DNA of 64,000 bases. Source: JAHELQ01 sp965603365 (GTDB lineage Bacteria; Acidobacteriota; Aminicenantia; UBA2199). The stretch's first letter is position 1; the number at the start of each line of letters is the position of its first letter. Positions 17,805-27,392 of the stretch are shown here, in pieces. The DNA lies in NCBI GenBank assembly GCA_965603365.1, contig CBFDCR010000017.1:1-64000 (forward strand), given 5' to 3'. The notes below the pieces were generated by a model. It did no database searches and was not told the origin of the DNA. It was given only the letters and a program-made list of their open reading frames with translations. Both the position numbers and the translations under genes were made by a program.

Positions 17805-20583
17805 TTAACTTTTTTGTCCGAACTTTTGGCGGTAGTGGTTGGGGGTCATGGTGGTGTGTTTTTTGAAGGCGTTGTAGAAGGCGGTCATGGTGTTGAAGCC
17901 TACGTCGTTGGCTATGGTGGTGATTTTCTTGGCCGCTCCCTCCGGACTGGTCAGGATTTTCCTGGCTGCCTCGATGCGGTGGTAGTTGATGTAATCGGAG
18001 AAGCTGCGCTCTATCTTTTCATTCAGGAGTTGAGAGAGCTGATGGGGGGAGATCGAGAGTTTGTCGGCCAGGTTCGGCAGGGAGAGGGTGTCATCGCGGT
18101 ATACTTTTTCCACTCTCATCAGTTGATCGAGCTTCCGGATACACTCGTCGGCAAAGAGGGGATTTATAGTTGATTGGTATTTTTTCCTTTTTTTGAAGGG
18201 GCGTTCTTTGTAGATATAAAAGGCGCCTGCCAGTAGGGCGGCAGTTAGAAGCAGGGCGGCTATTTTGAAGAAGAGGGTCTGGTAGAAATAGGGTTTCAAG
18301 GTAAAGGCCAGGGAGGTGCCGGAGGGATTCCAGACGCCGTCGGCATTGGCCGCGCTCAACCGGAAGGTGTAGGTGCCGGGTGAGAGGTTGGGGTAACGGA
18401 CGGTCCGCTCCTTACCGGGGGCCAGGAAGTTCCATTCGCTGTCGAGGGGGTCCAGTCGGTATTTGAACCCGCCCGGCCCCCCCCCGCCCGCCGCGCCCCC
18501 CACCCCCCCCCCCCCCCCCCGCCCGGCCCCCCACCACGGCGCGGGCGGTGAAACGGAAACGGACATCCCGCCGGTCGACCAAAAACTCCTCGATCACCAC
18601 GGGGGGCGGTGACTTGTGGAGACGAATCTTCCCGGGATTGACGATAGAGATCCCATTTTTGGTCACGAACCACAATTCGCCGCTGCGGGTCTTCAGGGCC
18701 GAGTGCCGGGAAAACTGGTTGTTGGCCTCGGTGCTCTTCATGCCGTCGGCGATCCCGAAGGCGGTACAATTGATTTCACTGCTCTCTCCCCCGGCCCATC
18801 GGTTTAATTCAATCTTGCTCACTCGTAGAATGCCGTTGGCGCTCATGAGCCAGAAGTTGCCCTGGTAATCTTCAAAAAATTGACAGATGAAATTGGTGGG
18901 CATGCCCTGCTTGACGGTATAGGCAGTGACTTTCCCATGCTTTCGATTCAAGCGGTTCAGGCCGGAACCGTAGGTGGCGATCCAGAAAATCGGCTCACCG
19001 CTGTCCCTGTTGGCCGGATCCTCATATATGCAGGAAACGGACACGCCATCGAGGTAAACATCCACATCAGGCTCGTCGATATTACCCTTATTCAGCACCA
19101 TGACTCCCTTGTTGGTGGCGACCCATATATTATGGTCTTTGTCCTCATAGACATTGTGAACCTTCTTTCCCGGCAGGCCCTGCCGGGAATGGAACGATTC
19201 GATGGTGCCGTCAGCATGACGGTACAGGCTCAGCCCGCCAAAGGTGCTGAACCAGAGATCCCCCCGACTGTCTTTATAGATGGAGGTCACCATGTTGTCG
19301 GCCAGTCCTTCGCTGGTGGTTAACGGAACAAACGCTCCTTTTTCTTTTTTAAGAACCCCCTTGCCGATGGTGCCCAGCCACAGATTGCCGTCCGAATCCC
19401 CGGCAATGGCCGTAATGCCTGTACCGGCAAGCTGTGGGGGCGCGATCGTTTCGATCACCTGAAGACCCCGGCAGTGAAATAATTTGCCGCTCATGGTACC
19501 CAGCCAGATATCCCCCTGCCGGTCTTCGAACAGGGAGATGAAAATTTCATCCCCACAGGCCTCTACCGGTGCATAGGCGGTGAATTTGCCATCCTTTAAC
19601 CGCTTGAGGCCTGAGTTGTAAGTACCGACCCATAAATTCTTCTCTCTATCTTCATACAGGCAGGAGATTAAAAAGTCTTTCAGCAGGGTTTCAAAACCGA
19701 TGAAGGTCTCCTGATTCTCATTGGCACGGTTTAAGCCCTTCATCGTACCTATCCAGAGACGCCGTTGGCTGTCTTCCCGGATATCTGTAATGTAATGATG
19801 GCTTAAACCGTCCTCGGCGGTATAGGTTTCCGCCTTTTTCCCGGCTACTCTGAGAAGGCCTTTATGGGTACCGATCCATAGAACTCCGGCCCGGTCTTCA
19901 TGCATGGTAATAATAAAGAGGTGGTCCAGGTTTGGCAATGGGTACTTGAAAAATTTGCCGTTCTTGAATTGAAATACCCCGTTTTCCCGGGTGCCAAACA
20001 GTAGACGGCCGCGGCGATCTTCCAAAATGGCGTTAATTTTCTTGCCCAACAGGCCGTGTGAGTCATCAAAAGTGGTAAATTGTCCGTCAGAGAAACGGCT
20101 CACATAACCGGTAAAGAAACTGACCCATAGATTCCCCCGGATGTCTTCCCGGATGCGGCGGATGTAGTCTCCGCCAAGTCCGTCGGCGCTGGTAAAGGTC
20201 TCAATCCGGCCTGTCTGATATCGGTATGATGTCAAGCCTTTGATGCTGCCGATCCAGAGGGTGCCTTTTTGATCGGTAAATAGGGTGATAGGAGTAGCGG
20301 GTTTCCGTGAACCTGTCTGCTCCTTTTGAGCAAGGGGAGCCGTCGAAAATTTCAGGCCGTCAAAGCGAACCAGACCTCTGGAAGTGGCGATCCACAGGTA
20401 GCCGTCGGGAGTTTGGGCAATGGAGAGGATCGAATTGGAGGGAAGGCCATCGGCCGTCGTCCAACTGTCTACCAGGTATTGATCGGCCCTTTTATCGGGG
20501 TCCAATCCCCACAGCCGACACCCCAGTAATAACGCCATCATCCAAAAAAGCGATGTCAACCTAAAATCTGACTGTCCAGTCAT
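17805..20583 (-). pseudogene. propeller sensor / Y_Y_Y / AraC-type regulator, interrupted by a poly-C tract
   Basis: Two frames form one regulator. From the 5' end there is a signal-like segment (LTSLFWMMALLLGCRLWGLD), then about fourteen Reg_prop propeller repeats (e.g. DGLPSNSILSIAQTPDGYLW, IREDIRGNLWVSFFTG). Next come half of a Y_Y_Y domain (YRLDPLDSEWNFLAPGKE, SPGTYTFRLSAANADG), a membrane helix (IAALLLTAALLAGAFYIY), and an AraC DNA-binding domain (SDYINYHRIEAARKIL, VGFNTMTAFYNAFKKHTTMT). There is no kinase or receiver domain, so it would be a one-component membrane regulator. The frame breaks at 18466-18545, an almost pure C/G tract (plus-strand C runs) that replaces the start of the Y_Y_Y domain. 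An assembly or base-calling artefact is as likely as a real mutation. The start at 20583 is tentative. Confidence 0.8.
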
Positions 20584-20761
20584 GTTTATTTTTTTATTTA
20601 ACCAATTCAAATATAAGATGATAAACCAAAAAACGCTATATTGCAATGGCGTTTGTTCATATTTTAGCGGTGTCCTTCCTTCAAAAAAGATGACCGGGTC
20701 CGGGGAACCTTTCGATATCCCATTGAACCCGGCCATTTTTCCGTCTCTTAATTAAATCCCG

Positions 20762-20920
20762 TCAGGGGCCGCAAAAAATAGGGATGTCGGTAATCCCCAC
20801 TGTCCCGGTGTCGGAACCGCCCTTGATGGCCTTCTGGTCATCCATCTGCAGAGGGGTTCCCAGGTGCTGGATGGTCTGTTTTCCCAGACGCAGTCCTTTG
20901 GTGTAGAGTTGTTTCTTCAT
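20762..20920 (-). CDS. short peptide with KGG leader motif, putative RiPP precursor
   Basis: A 52-codon gene with an excellent ribosome site (AAGGGAGG, 6 bases before the ATG at 20920). The first 35 residues have the look of Bacteroidota-type class I lanthipeptide or 'GG' leaders: MKKQLYTKGLRLGKQTIQHL, then GTPLQMDDQKAIKGG. The remaining 17 residues (SDTGTVGITDIPIFCGP) have Ser/Thr residues and a single Cys. It lies 112 bp downstream of an M48 peptidase gene in the sigma/anti-sigma/M48 series and could be the last gene of that transcript. No modification enzyme is adjacent; the lanthipeptide enzymes are 13-22 kb away. Role as a modified peptide or signal is inferred from the leader shape only. 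Confidence 0.6.
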   Translation of the reverse strand: MKKQLYTKGLRLGKQTIQHLGTPLQMDDQKAIKGGSDTGTVGITDIPIFCGP

Positions 20921-21032
20921 TTTTAACCTCCCTTAATGGTATCTGGGTCGGGCTTTGCCTTAACCCGGCCTCATACTCTTTAGACGGAAGGTTTTTGGAT
21001 TTTTAAAATTTTCTTTGATTTTTTCGGAAGGG

Positions 21033-22850
21033 TTAAAAGGCTTTTTCGTACCGGATGTAGGAGCGGGCTTTGCCGTGGATCTCTTTGATAGAGAAGCCGC
21101 TCTCTTTGTAGATGTAGAAATTGCCGCCGCTGTGGCGCACGATTTTTTGGGGCGGGCCAAACCTCTTTAAGGTTGTGCCCATATCTTGAACCGGGATCAA
21201 CTCCTGCTCGACTATTTCCACCATATTGTCCAGGGCGATCACCCGGATGTGATCCTTCACCATCACCTGCAGGGGGATGGACCACTCCTCTTTGACATCA
21301 CGCCCTGTACTGCCCAGTTTAAACTCCCGCGTATACTCCTGGCCCCACTCTTTTTTGATACGGGAAAAGTCGTCCCCTAAGCCGATGCCCGCAGGCATGG
21401 CAGGGGGTTCGACTCTTTTTTTTTGTCCCGGCGGGACGGTGCCTTTCAGCTTCCTGGTGATATGGGTATAAAAGGTATCCTTTGGGGTGGTCTCGAGTTG
21501 TAAGTACTTCTCCCATAAGAGCCGTGCCCCGGCCTGGCGGTTCCGGTCTTCCTTTAAGGCCGCCAGGTTGTAGAGGACTTCAAAGTCAGCCGGCTCCAGT
21601 TGACGGGCCTCCTGCAAGATCTGCATCGCCTTCTGGCCGGTTTCTAAGCCCTCCTCTTTACCGTAATAATAAAAGGCAACGGCCTTATTATTCAGGGCGC
21701 CGGTATCCCCGGGGGCTGCCGTCAATATGTTGTTGCACACTGCCTGGGCTTCGGCATACGCTCTCTTTAATATTAAGGCGGCCGCTAAGTTGATGCGGCA
21801 GGCCCGGTCTTGTTGATCCCGGTCTGCTGCCCGCCTGAAATATTCCTCCGCCTTGTTGATATACCTGGAGATATCCTTATCCTTTAAATAATCCCCTTCG
21901 CCCCGGGGGTAGAGGGTCTCGGCGCTGGTGGCATAATCGATGGCGGTGGAGAGCCGGAAGCGGTGATAGTCGTCGCTGTATTTTAGATAGAGATGACGCA
22001 GGGCCAAGCCGAGATAGCAGGCGCCGATATTGTTCAATACCTCCCTGGCGGGGTAAGCCTTTGAGAATTCCCGGAAGGCCGCTTCGCTGTCGTGATAGCT
22101 GCCGATCTGAAAGAGCAGCACCCCGGCCCGGAAGAGTTCCACCTGCCCGGCCACGGCGGACAACTGGGAACGGATAAATTGTTCCCGTTCCTGGAATGAA
22201 GGGTGAAGGGGGTCCCGGTCATAAAAATAATCGATGCCAGTTTGCCTGGCCCAGTGTTTGAGAAAGTTGTCTCTCTTTGCCGACAGTTGGTTAATATTAT
22301 AACCGGCCATGGCCGCATAGAGCGCCCCTTTCCGGTCTGCCAGTAACTCCCTCTCCCGGTGTATTTTAGCTTTTTCAGGATCAGAGAGCTCGAAATAGCC
22401 GATCAACCGGTCACGAACACCTTTTTCACCGAACTGCTGCAAGGCCTGGAAGGCTTCCCGGTGGATAAAATCCCTGTTGGCCAGGTGGGCCAGCTCGTGG
22501 CCCAGGATGAAGGCCAGCCGGGAGTCTCCCTCTGCTTTTGTAGCATCATTATAGCAAATATCGAGGGTTTGGGGGTTGATGATGATGCCGCCGTCCGGTA
22601 CAGCCAGGGCATAGGGCCCTTTTTTGTGATTTATGACAAACAGGCGGGGCAGGCGGGCCTCTGCCTTATCGGCTGCGTCCTTGAGCCGCTCAAAAACCGC
22701 GGCGGCCCCCTTCACCCGGGGATCGTTTTTGCCAACTGTTTGGGCATAGTCGCCGTAATTGTATATCCACCAGCCGCTGTAATCTTTATTGTGGGCCAGC
22801 AGCGGCCAGGTGAGCAGCAGTGAGAGCAATAGAGTTAGACATTGTTTCAT
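21033..22850 (-). CDS. exported M48-type zinc metallopeptidase with TPR domain
   Basis: 605 residues with signal peptide MKQCLTLLLSLLLTWPLLAH. The zinc site HExxH is in LAFILGHELAHLANRDFIHR, with the third ligand Glu in HRERELLADRKGALYAAMAG, as in M48 (BepA/Oma1-like) peptidases. TPR-like helices follow (LNNIGACYLGLALRHLYLKY, AGALNNKAVAFYYYG-type units), with a C-terminal beta domain of unknown type (GIGLGDDFSRIKKEWGQEYT). AGGAGG precedes the ATG. It probably acts in the periplasm on envelope proteins. It is third in a series sigma factor - anti-sigma - peptidase - KGG peptide, which suggests that it belongs to that regulon. Confidence 0.85.
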   Translation of the reverse strand: MKQCLTLLLSLLLTWPLLAHNKDYSGWWIYNYGDYAQTVGKNDPRVKGAAAVFERLKDAADKAEARLPRLFVINHKKGPYALAVPDGGIIINPQTLDICYNDATKAEGDSRLAFILGHELAHLANRDFIHREAFQALQQFGEKGVRDRLIGYFELSDPEKAKIHRERELLADRKGALYAAMAGYNINQLSAKRDNFLKHWARQTGIDYFYDRDPLHPSFQEREQFIRSQLSAVAGQVELFRAGVLLFQIGSYHDSEAAFREFSKAYPAREVLNNIGACYLGLALRHLYLKYSDDYHRFRLSTAIDYATSAETLYPRGEGDYLKDKDISRYINKAEEYFRRAADRDQQDRACRINLAAALILKRAYAEAQAVCNNILTAAPGDTGALNNKAVAFYYYGKEEGLETGQKAMQILQEARQLEPADFEVLYNLAALKEDRNRQAGARLLWEKYLQLETTPKDTFYTHITRKLKGTVPPGQKKRVEPPAMPAGIGLGDDFSRIKKEWGQEYTREFKLGSTGRDVKEEWSIPLQVMVKDHIRVIALDNMVEIVEQELIPVQDMGTTLKRFGPPQKIVRHSGGNFYIYKESGFSIKEIHGKARSYIRYEKAF

Positions 22851-22878
22851 GGGGCACCTCCTTTTTTTATTTTAAAAT

Positions 22879-23664
22879 TTACTGGAAAAATATCTCTTTA
22901 ATCGAGATGCAGATGCGCCGGCTCTCTTCGATCCCGCCGGCCATTTCGAGTCTTTGTAATCCCTTAACGACCCCGGGGGGCAGGTCATGTTTCCGGGCGC
23001 TGGCTAGAAATTTCCCGGTATCTCTCTGCTCCGGCATCTTCTCTTCAAAAGTGGACAGGATGGTATATTCGATAAAACGGCCCATTCGGAAAAGTTCGGA
23101 GAGGGACTCTCTCTCAAACAACTGCCGGATACTTTTCGAAACTGTTTTGAAATTCTCCCGTCCTACAGCGGACAGTTGAACGTCCAGATTCTTCGCCAAC
23201 ATCCTGGCGATTTTCCCTGTCCACTCTTGCTGGCCGGAGGCTTGAACCAGCAGCGCCAGATCTTCTATCAAGATTCCGGCCCGAACCGCTGCATACTCCC
23301 TGTTATGGGTACTGGAAAAGGCATTGTCGATGAAATGCTCGATCTCCGCCGCACTGTTCTTGATATATTTTAGCCGGGCATTGTCTACTGAAAGATAGGG
23401 CAGCAGGATCAGGATGATGAGCAAGGCGGCGGCGGCAGCGGGCAGGGCATATTTCCAGAATCGGGGGGCGGTTCGTTTAATTGGCACTAATGTCACCTCC
23501 GCCTTCTCCCTTTGCTTTTCCCCCTCGACAAACTTCAACGTCTCGGTATAGATGTCCAGGCAGGCGTCACATTGGGAGAGGTGTTTTAAAAAATCTGCCC
23601 GCTCTCGTTTTTTGACTCTTCCCTCGATCAACCGGGCCATATCTTCATCCTTCAGGTGTGCCAT
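22879..23664 (-). CDS. membrane-anchored anti-sigma factor
   Basis: 261 residues. The N-terminal zinc-finger motif HLSQCDACLDIY (H-x3-C-x2-C) is the hallmark of ZAS-type anti-sigma factors. A single membrane helix follows (WKYALPAAAAALLIILILLP, residues ~72-91), then a ~165-residue outer domain of no recognised family. The gene overlaps the end of the sigma factor gene by 20 bases, the usual order for a sigma/anti-sigma pair. It would hold the sigma factor at the membrane until an envelope signal arrives. Confidence 0.85.
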   Translation of the reverse strand: MAHLKDEDMARLIEGRVKKRERADFLKHLSQCDACLDIYTETLKFVEGEKQREKAEVTLVPIKRTAPRFWKYALPAAAAALLIILILLPYLSVDNARLKYIKNSAAEIEHFIDNAFSSTHNREYAAVRAGILIEDLALLVQASGQQEWTGKIARMLAKNLDVQLSAVGRENFKTVSKSIRQLFERESLSELFRMGRFIEYTILSTFEEKMPEQRDTGKFLASARKHDLPPGVVKGLQRLEMAGGIEESRRICISIKEIFFQ

Positions 23665-24448
23665 GTCGGCCTCCTCTATTTTTTAGCTGCGATAATATTT
23701 CCTTTTTTATCCTCATTTCTGCCTCCTGGATCAGTTGCTCGGCTTTATAACGGCTGAGATCCAGGGTTCCGGCAATTTCACTGGTCTTCATGTTCTTTTG
23801 ATATTTCAATTTTATCACCAACCGCTCTCTAAAATCCAGTTTATCCAGTACCTGGGGAAGAGACGCGGCTGCTTTGCGTTTCAGTTTTTCATCCTCCAGG
23901 TATATTAATACCGCGGCGGTGTCGTCCACCGGCCGGTTAAACATCTCTTCAAAATCCTGTTCATACCTGGTGACCTTTTTTTCGATTTTATACTTCTCCC
24001 GCCAGTAGTCATTTAAGAGACTCGATATAACTGTACATAAATATGTTTTGAACTGGCATCTCTCTTGAAACGTTTTAAGCCTCTTTAAGCCGCCCCGTTC
24101 GATTCCTTCGACAATAAAATCGACCATTTCCAAAAACCTGACATCGGTTGGATCCGAAATGCCCAACCGATTCATCAACCGCCGACGAATATATTTTTCT
24201 TCCAGGGCATAGTAGGCGTTCTCGATGAGAAAGTCCTTGATCAAGCCGTCGAGGTAGGCCTCTCTTCTTTCGCCTTCCGGCGGCATCTCCCGGAGGGCGT
24301 TGATCTCTTGGGCCCCAAGCCTGCGCAGGAAGCCGTTGAAGGTGGCTTCAAAGCCGAGGGGTTTATAGACGGCAATCTCCCGTTTGAGGGTCTTCTTGAT
24401 ACGTTTCATGTCGCCTTTACAAATTAAGTCTGGCCATGTCGCTCTCAT
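23645..24448 (-). CDS. sigma-70 family (ECF-like) RNA polymerase sigma factor
   Basis: 267 residues from the ATG at 24448, which has AGGAGG upstream and was preferred over an ATG 72 bases earlier. Region 2 is seen in RCQFKTYLCTVISSLLNDYW, and region 4 helix-turn-helix in LDFRERLVIKLKYQKNMKTS and EIAGTLDLSRYKAEQLIQEA. The N-terminal ~90 residues are longer than in standard ECF sigmas. With the overlapping anti-sigma gene it forms a signalling pair. The M48 peptidase and KGG-peptide genes downstream are plausible targets. Confidence 0.85.
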   Translation of the reverse strand: MRATWPDLICKGDMKRIKKTLKREIAVYKPLGFEATFNGFLRRLGAQEINALREMPPEGERREAYLDGLIKDFLIENAYYALEEKYIRRRLMNRLGISDPTDVRFLEMVDFIVEGIERGGLKRLKTFQERCQFKTYLCTVISSLLNDYWREKYKIEKKVTRYEQDFEEMFNRPVDDTAAVLIYLEDEKLKRKAAASLPQVLDKLDFRERLVIKLKYQKNMKTSEIAGTLDLSRYKAEQLIQEAEMRIKKEILSQLKNRGGRHGTPEG

Positions 24449-24633
24449 GGTGGTGGTCCCTCCTGGCTTAGCGTTTATTATATAGGGTCGCAGCCCATTT
24501 ATCCATACGTCTTTATCCATTTTTATAAATCTTTACACTTTTTACGTTTTATCGAACCTCATTCCATATGATTAGACGCAGCATTGCCCCTTTTTTAAAA
24601 AAATAGTAAAAAAATTTTGACAAAAATAGGCGA

Positions 24634-26409
24634 TTAAAATATTAGTTTACGGCCTTCGTTCTCCTTTTGCAAGAATTCCAGCAGCGGCTTAAAATACGCC
24701 AACATGGCCCGGGCGCTGAGGTCTTCGCCGGTCTTCTCCCTCAACAACTCCCGCCAATCCCGGGTCTGGCCATACGACATGATACCGCGCAGGTAGTCGC
24801 CCACCTCTTTGCTGTTATAGTAATTGGCCTCATGGGGAGAAGTCTTCAAAATATGTTTGCAGATGTAGTCGTGAAACTGGTACTGCAGCAGTTTGGCCAT
24901 GGCATAGTCGTAATACTGGGCCGGGTCGTTGTTGATATGGGTCTTGCTGGCAGCGTCACAGTACTCTTCACCCCGAAATGCCGGCGGTAAAACCTCCTGG
25001 TACTGTTCTACATAACTCCACCAGCGCCGGTTAAACTCGTCTTCCGGTAAATTATTCTCGTAGAGATCGTACTCGAAATGGGTCATCACCCCGGCAGACC
25101 AGGGAATAAAGACAATATTCGACAACGCTTCATTGAGCAGCCACTGTATTTGATCGATTTCCACCTCATCGGTCAATAGATTGATCTCCCGCAGATAAGG
25201 CGCTTGCTTCGAGGCGATGCCGATCAGGTCACCGATCCCCTCATGAAAGCCCCGATTGGCGCCGCCCCGCAGCAATACCGGCACATCCGGGGTGGAATAA
25301 CTGAGAAAATAGTAGATGTGACCCAGTTCATGATGGGTGGTTTCAAACCAATAGGAGTTGTTCTCCACACTCATCAAGGAGCGGACATCGTGATCCAGGT
25401 CCAGGTGCCAGGCAGAGGCGTGGGTGTTCTTTTTCCTCTTACTGTCGGCGCTTACCGGGTAGAGATCCGATTTTTCCCAGAAGACCTCCGGCAGCCGGGA
25501 AAATCCCATGGAGACATAAAAATTTTCCGCCTTCTGGACCACCCAGCGGGGCGTCTGCTCTTCAAAGAGTTTATCCAGGTCGACCCCCTCTACGATGTTG
25601 GGCCACTCCTGGGCCCAGCGGTTGGGCAGCCAGTGGGCCGGCATTTTAGCCGGCACCGGTTGGTTGTAACGCTCGGCCAGTTTGTATTTCACCCAGGTGT
25701 AGAGATGGGCATACAGCGGCTTAATTTCCCGATACACCCTGTCCATCAACTCCACCATCTCCTGGGCCTTCATGCCGTAGTCCGAGGTCTCAAGGTCGAA
25801 AAATGAAGTATAACCCATCTCCCGGGCCACCCCGTTGCGCAAATCCCGCAAGCGCACCAACCCTTTCTTTAAGCCTCTGCCCACCTCTTTGGAGGCCTGC
25901 CAGATTTTCAGGCGTTTGTCCACATCGGTCTCCTCCAGGAGCATTCTATCGATCTCGTTGGGGTTCACTCTTTGGCCGTCTGCCAATTTAAATTCAAAGC
26001 TGTAGAGGGCCTCGGTTTGACGGGCCTCTGCCTCCACCAGATTGGCCGTCACCTCCGGGATGGTTCCCGGGCCTTTGGCCGCTTCGTACAAAACAGCCTC
26101 CAATTGTTTGACGGTGACGGGTTTCAGGTGTTCCTTATGGGTCAGCAACTCTTTGGCCGTCGTGATGTTGTCTTTTTTCCCCTTAAACTGGACCAACTTT
26201 TTCCTGGCGGTGATGCGTATCTGGGTATTTTTTTCATTAATGTCGGTATTGGCCAGCCAGGAGCCCTTCGAGGACTCATAATCGAGGGCCTGGTAGGTCC
26301 TGGTGTAGGTGTCGAGGAATTTTTGGGCCTCCGCCTCATGGTCTTTGCGGCAGCCTGTATAGGACACCAAAAAGAAAATCACAATCAATATTAACGCCTT
26401 CATTTTCAT
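24634..26409 (-). CDS. M2 family peptidyl-dipeptidase (ACE-like) lipoprotein
   Basis: 591 residues, the normal length of bacterial angiotensin-converting-enzyme-like peptidases, which remove C-terminal dipeptides. The zinc site is FETTHHELGHIYYFLSY (HExxH), with the downstream Glu in NRGFHEGIGDLIGIAS. The conserved chloride/substrate-side blocks FYVSMGFSRLP and CDAASKTHINNDPAQYYDYA are present. The N-terminus is a lipoprotein signal (ILIVIFFLVSYTGC), so it is probably anchored in the envelope. It is followed by a sirtuin gene that starts upstream on the same strand with only a 6-bp gap. Confidence 0.95.
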   Translation of the reverse strand: MKMKALILIVIFFLVSYTGCRKDHEAEAQKFLDTYTRTYQALDYESSKGSWLANTDINEKNTQIRITARKKLVQFKGKKDNITTAKELLTHKEHLKPVTVKQLEAVLYEAAKGPGTIPEVTANLVEAEARQTEALYSFEFKLADGQRVNPNEIDRMLLEETDVDKRLKIWQASKEVGRGLKKGLVRLRDLRNGVAREMGYTSFFDLETSDYGMKAQEMVELMDRVYREIKPLYAHLYTWVKYKLAERYNQPVPAKMPAHWLPNRWAQEWPNIVEGVDLDKLFEEQTPRWVVQKAENFYVSMGFSRLPEVFWEKSDLYPVSADSKRKKNTHASAWHLDLDHDVRSLMSVENNSYWFETTHHELGHIYYFLSYSTPDVPVLLRGGANRGFHEGIGDLIGIASKQAPYLREINLLTDEVEIDQIQWLLNEALSNIVFIPWSAGVMTHFEYDLYENNLPEDEFNRRWWSYVEQYQEVLPPAFRGEEYCDAASKTHINNDPAQYYDYAMAKLLQYQFHDYICKHILKTSPHEANYYNSKEVGDYLRGIMSYGQTRDWRELLREKTGEDLSARAMLAYFKPLLEFLQKENEGRKLIF

Positions 26410-26415
26410 TTTATG

Positions 26416-27123
26416 TTAACCTCCTCTTACGAAAAGCCGGGGCAGGGCCGTGCCCGCAGCCTCTCGAATATTTTCGTCGTAGATACCGGACATTTCGGTG
26501 GCTTCGGGATTGATCTCGAGGCAAAGGGCCCCATTCCGTTTTGCCACCTCCGGAAAACCGGCGGCCGGCCAGACCACCCCGGAGGTGCCGATACTGACAA
26601 ATAGATCGCAGCTCTCAATGGCGGCGCTAGCCTCCCGGATCACCCGGGACTCGAGCATATCCCCGAACCAGACAATATCCGGCCGCAGCCAACTGCCGCA
26701 CTCTTCACAGGTACAGCTCTTAAATTTTTCACCAATGTCTTCCCGCAGACCGTGTTGGGGACAGCGCAGCCGCCACAGGCTGCCGTGAAGCTCGATGACC
26801 TTCTCACTCCCGGCCCGCTGGTGCATGCCGTCGGTGTTCTGGGTCACAACGGCGACCTGCGGATACTTTTTTTCCAGTTGGGCAATCGCCTGGTGGCCGG
26901 CATGGGGCCGGCATTTCAGTACGGCCTGGCGGCGCAGTTCGTGAAATTGTAAGACCTTCCGGGGATCTTTATCAAAGGCGGCCTGGCAGGCATATTCCTG
27001 CCAGTTGTACTGGTGCCAGATGCCGCCGCTGCCCCGGTAGGTGGGCACCCCGCTCTCGGCCGACATCCCGGCCCCGGTAAAAAACACGATATACGAATAG
27101 TCCTCTGCTCTAACAGGTTTCAT
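26416..27123 (-). CDS. cobB: SIR2-family NAD-dependent protein deacylase
   Basis: 235 residues, the length of bacterial CobB-type sirtuins. It removes acyl groups from lysines using NAD. Motifs are GAGMSAESGVPTYRG (NAD binding), TQNTDGMHQRAGS (the NxD triad), ELHGSLWRLRCPQHG with the catalytic His, a second zinc pair CEECG, RPDIVWFGDML, and the SIGTSGVVWPAAGFP nucleotide loop. The Tyr/Arg pair of class III desuccinylases is not obvious in this reading. It shares its upstream region with a divergently transcribed kinase and a 21-bp repeat array. Confidence 0.94.
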   Translation of the reverse strand: MKPVRAEDYSYIVFFTGAGMSAESGVPTYRGSGGIWHQYNWQEYACQAAFDKDPRKVLQFHELRRQAVLKCRPHAGHQAIAQLEKKYPQVAVVTQNTDGMHQRAGSEKVIELHGSLWRLRCPQHGLREDIGEKFKSCTCEECGSWLRPDIVWFGDMLESRVIREASAAIESCDLFVSIGTSGVVWPAAGFPEVAKRNGALCLEINPEATEMSGIYDENIREAAGTALPRLFVRGG

Positions 27124-27193
27124 CCATACACCTCAACCCCAATCATAGGCATTCTACCCCCAAAAGTCAAGAACATTAAAACTGTTCTCACGC

Positions 27194-27319
27194 CTGAGAA
27201 CTCATTGGCGGGGGCTAAAAAACGGTTGCCAACTGCTAAGAAGTGATTGCCAACCACTAAAAAACCGTTACCAACCCCTCCGAAACGACCCACAATGCCT
27301 AAAAAATTGTCTCCAACCC
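27194..27319. repeat. six degenerate 21-bp tandem units
   Basis: Exact 21-bp spacing at 27194, 27215, 27236, 27257, 27278 and 27299. Units are of the type CTAAAAAACGGTTGCCAACT plus one base, varying at up to half the positions. The array fills the space between divergent sirtuin and kinase genes, so it spans their promoter region. On the minus strand the period gives heptapeptide-like reading (VGNxFL), but no start site supports a gene. Confidence 0.88.
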
Positions 27320-27392
27320 CCAGCGAGAAACATTGGCTATTGCAATATGGGCTCTTTTTGTATACAATGGGCCTGAGAGTCAGGAGGAAACG

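Noticed and set aside
17748..18173. Plus-strand Gly/Val-rich gene
   Set aside because: It mirrors the AraC DNA-binding domain on the minus strand, whose family motifs are clear.
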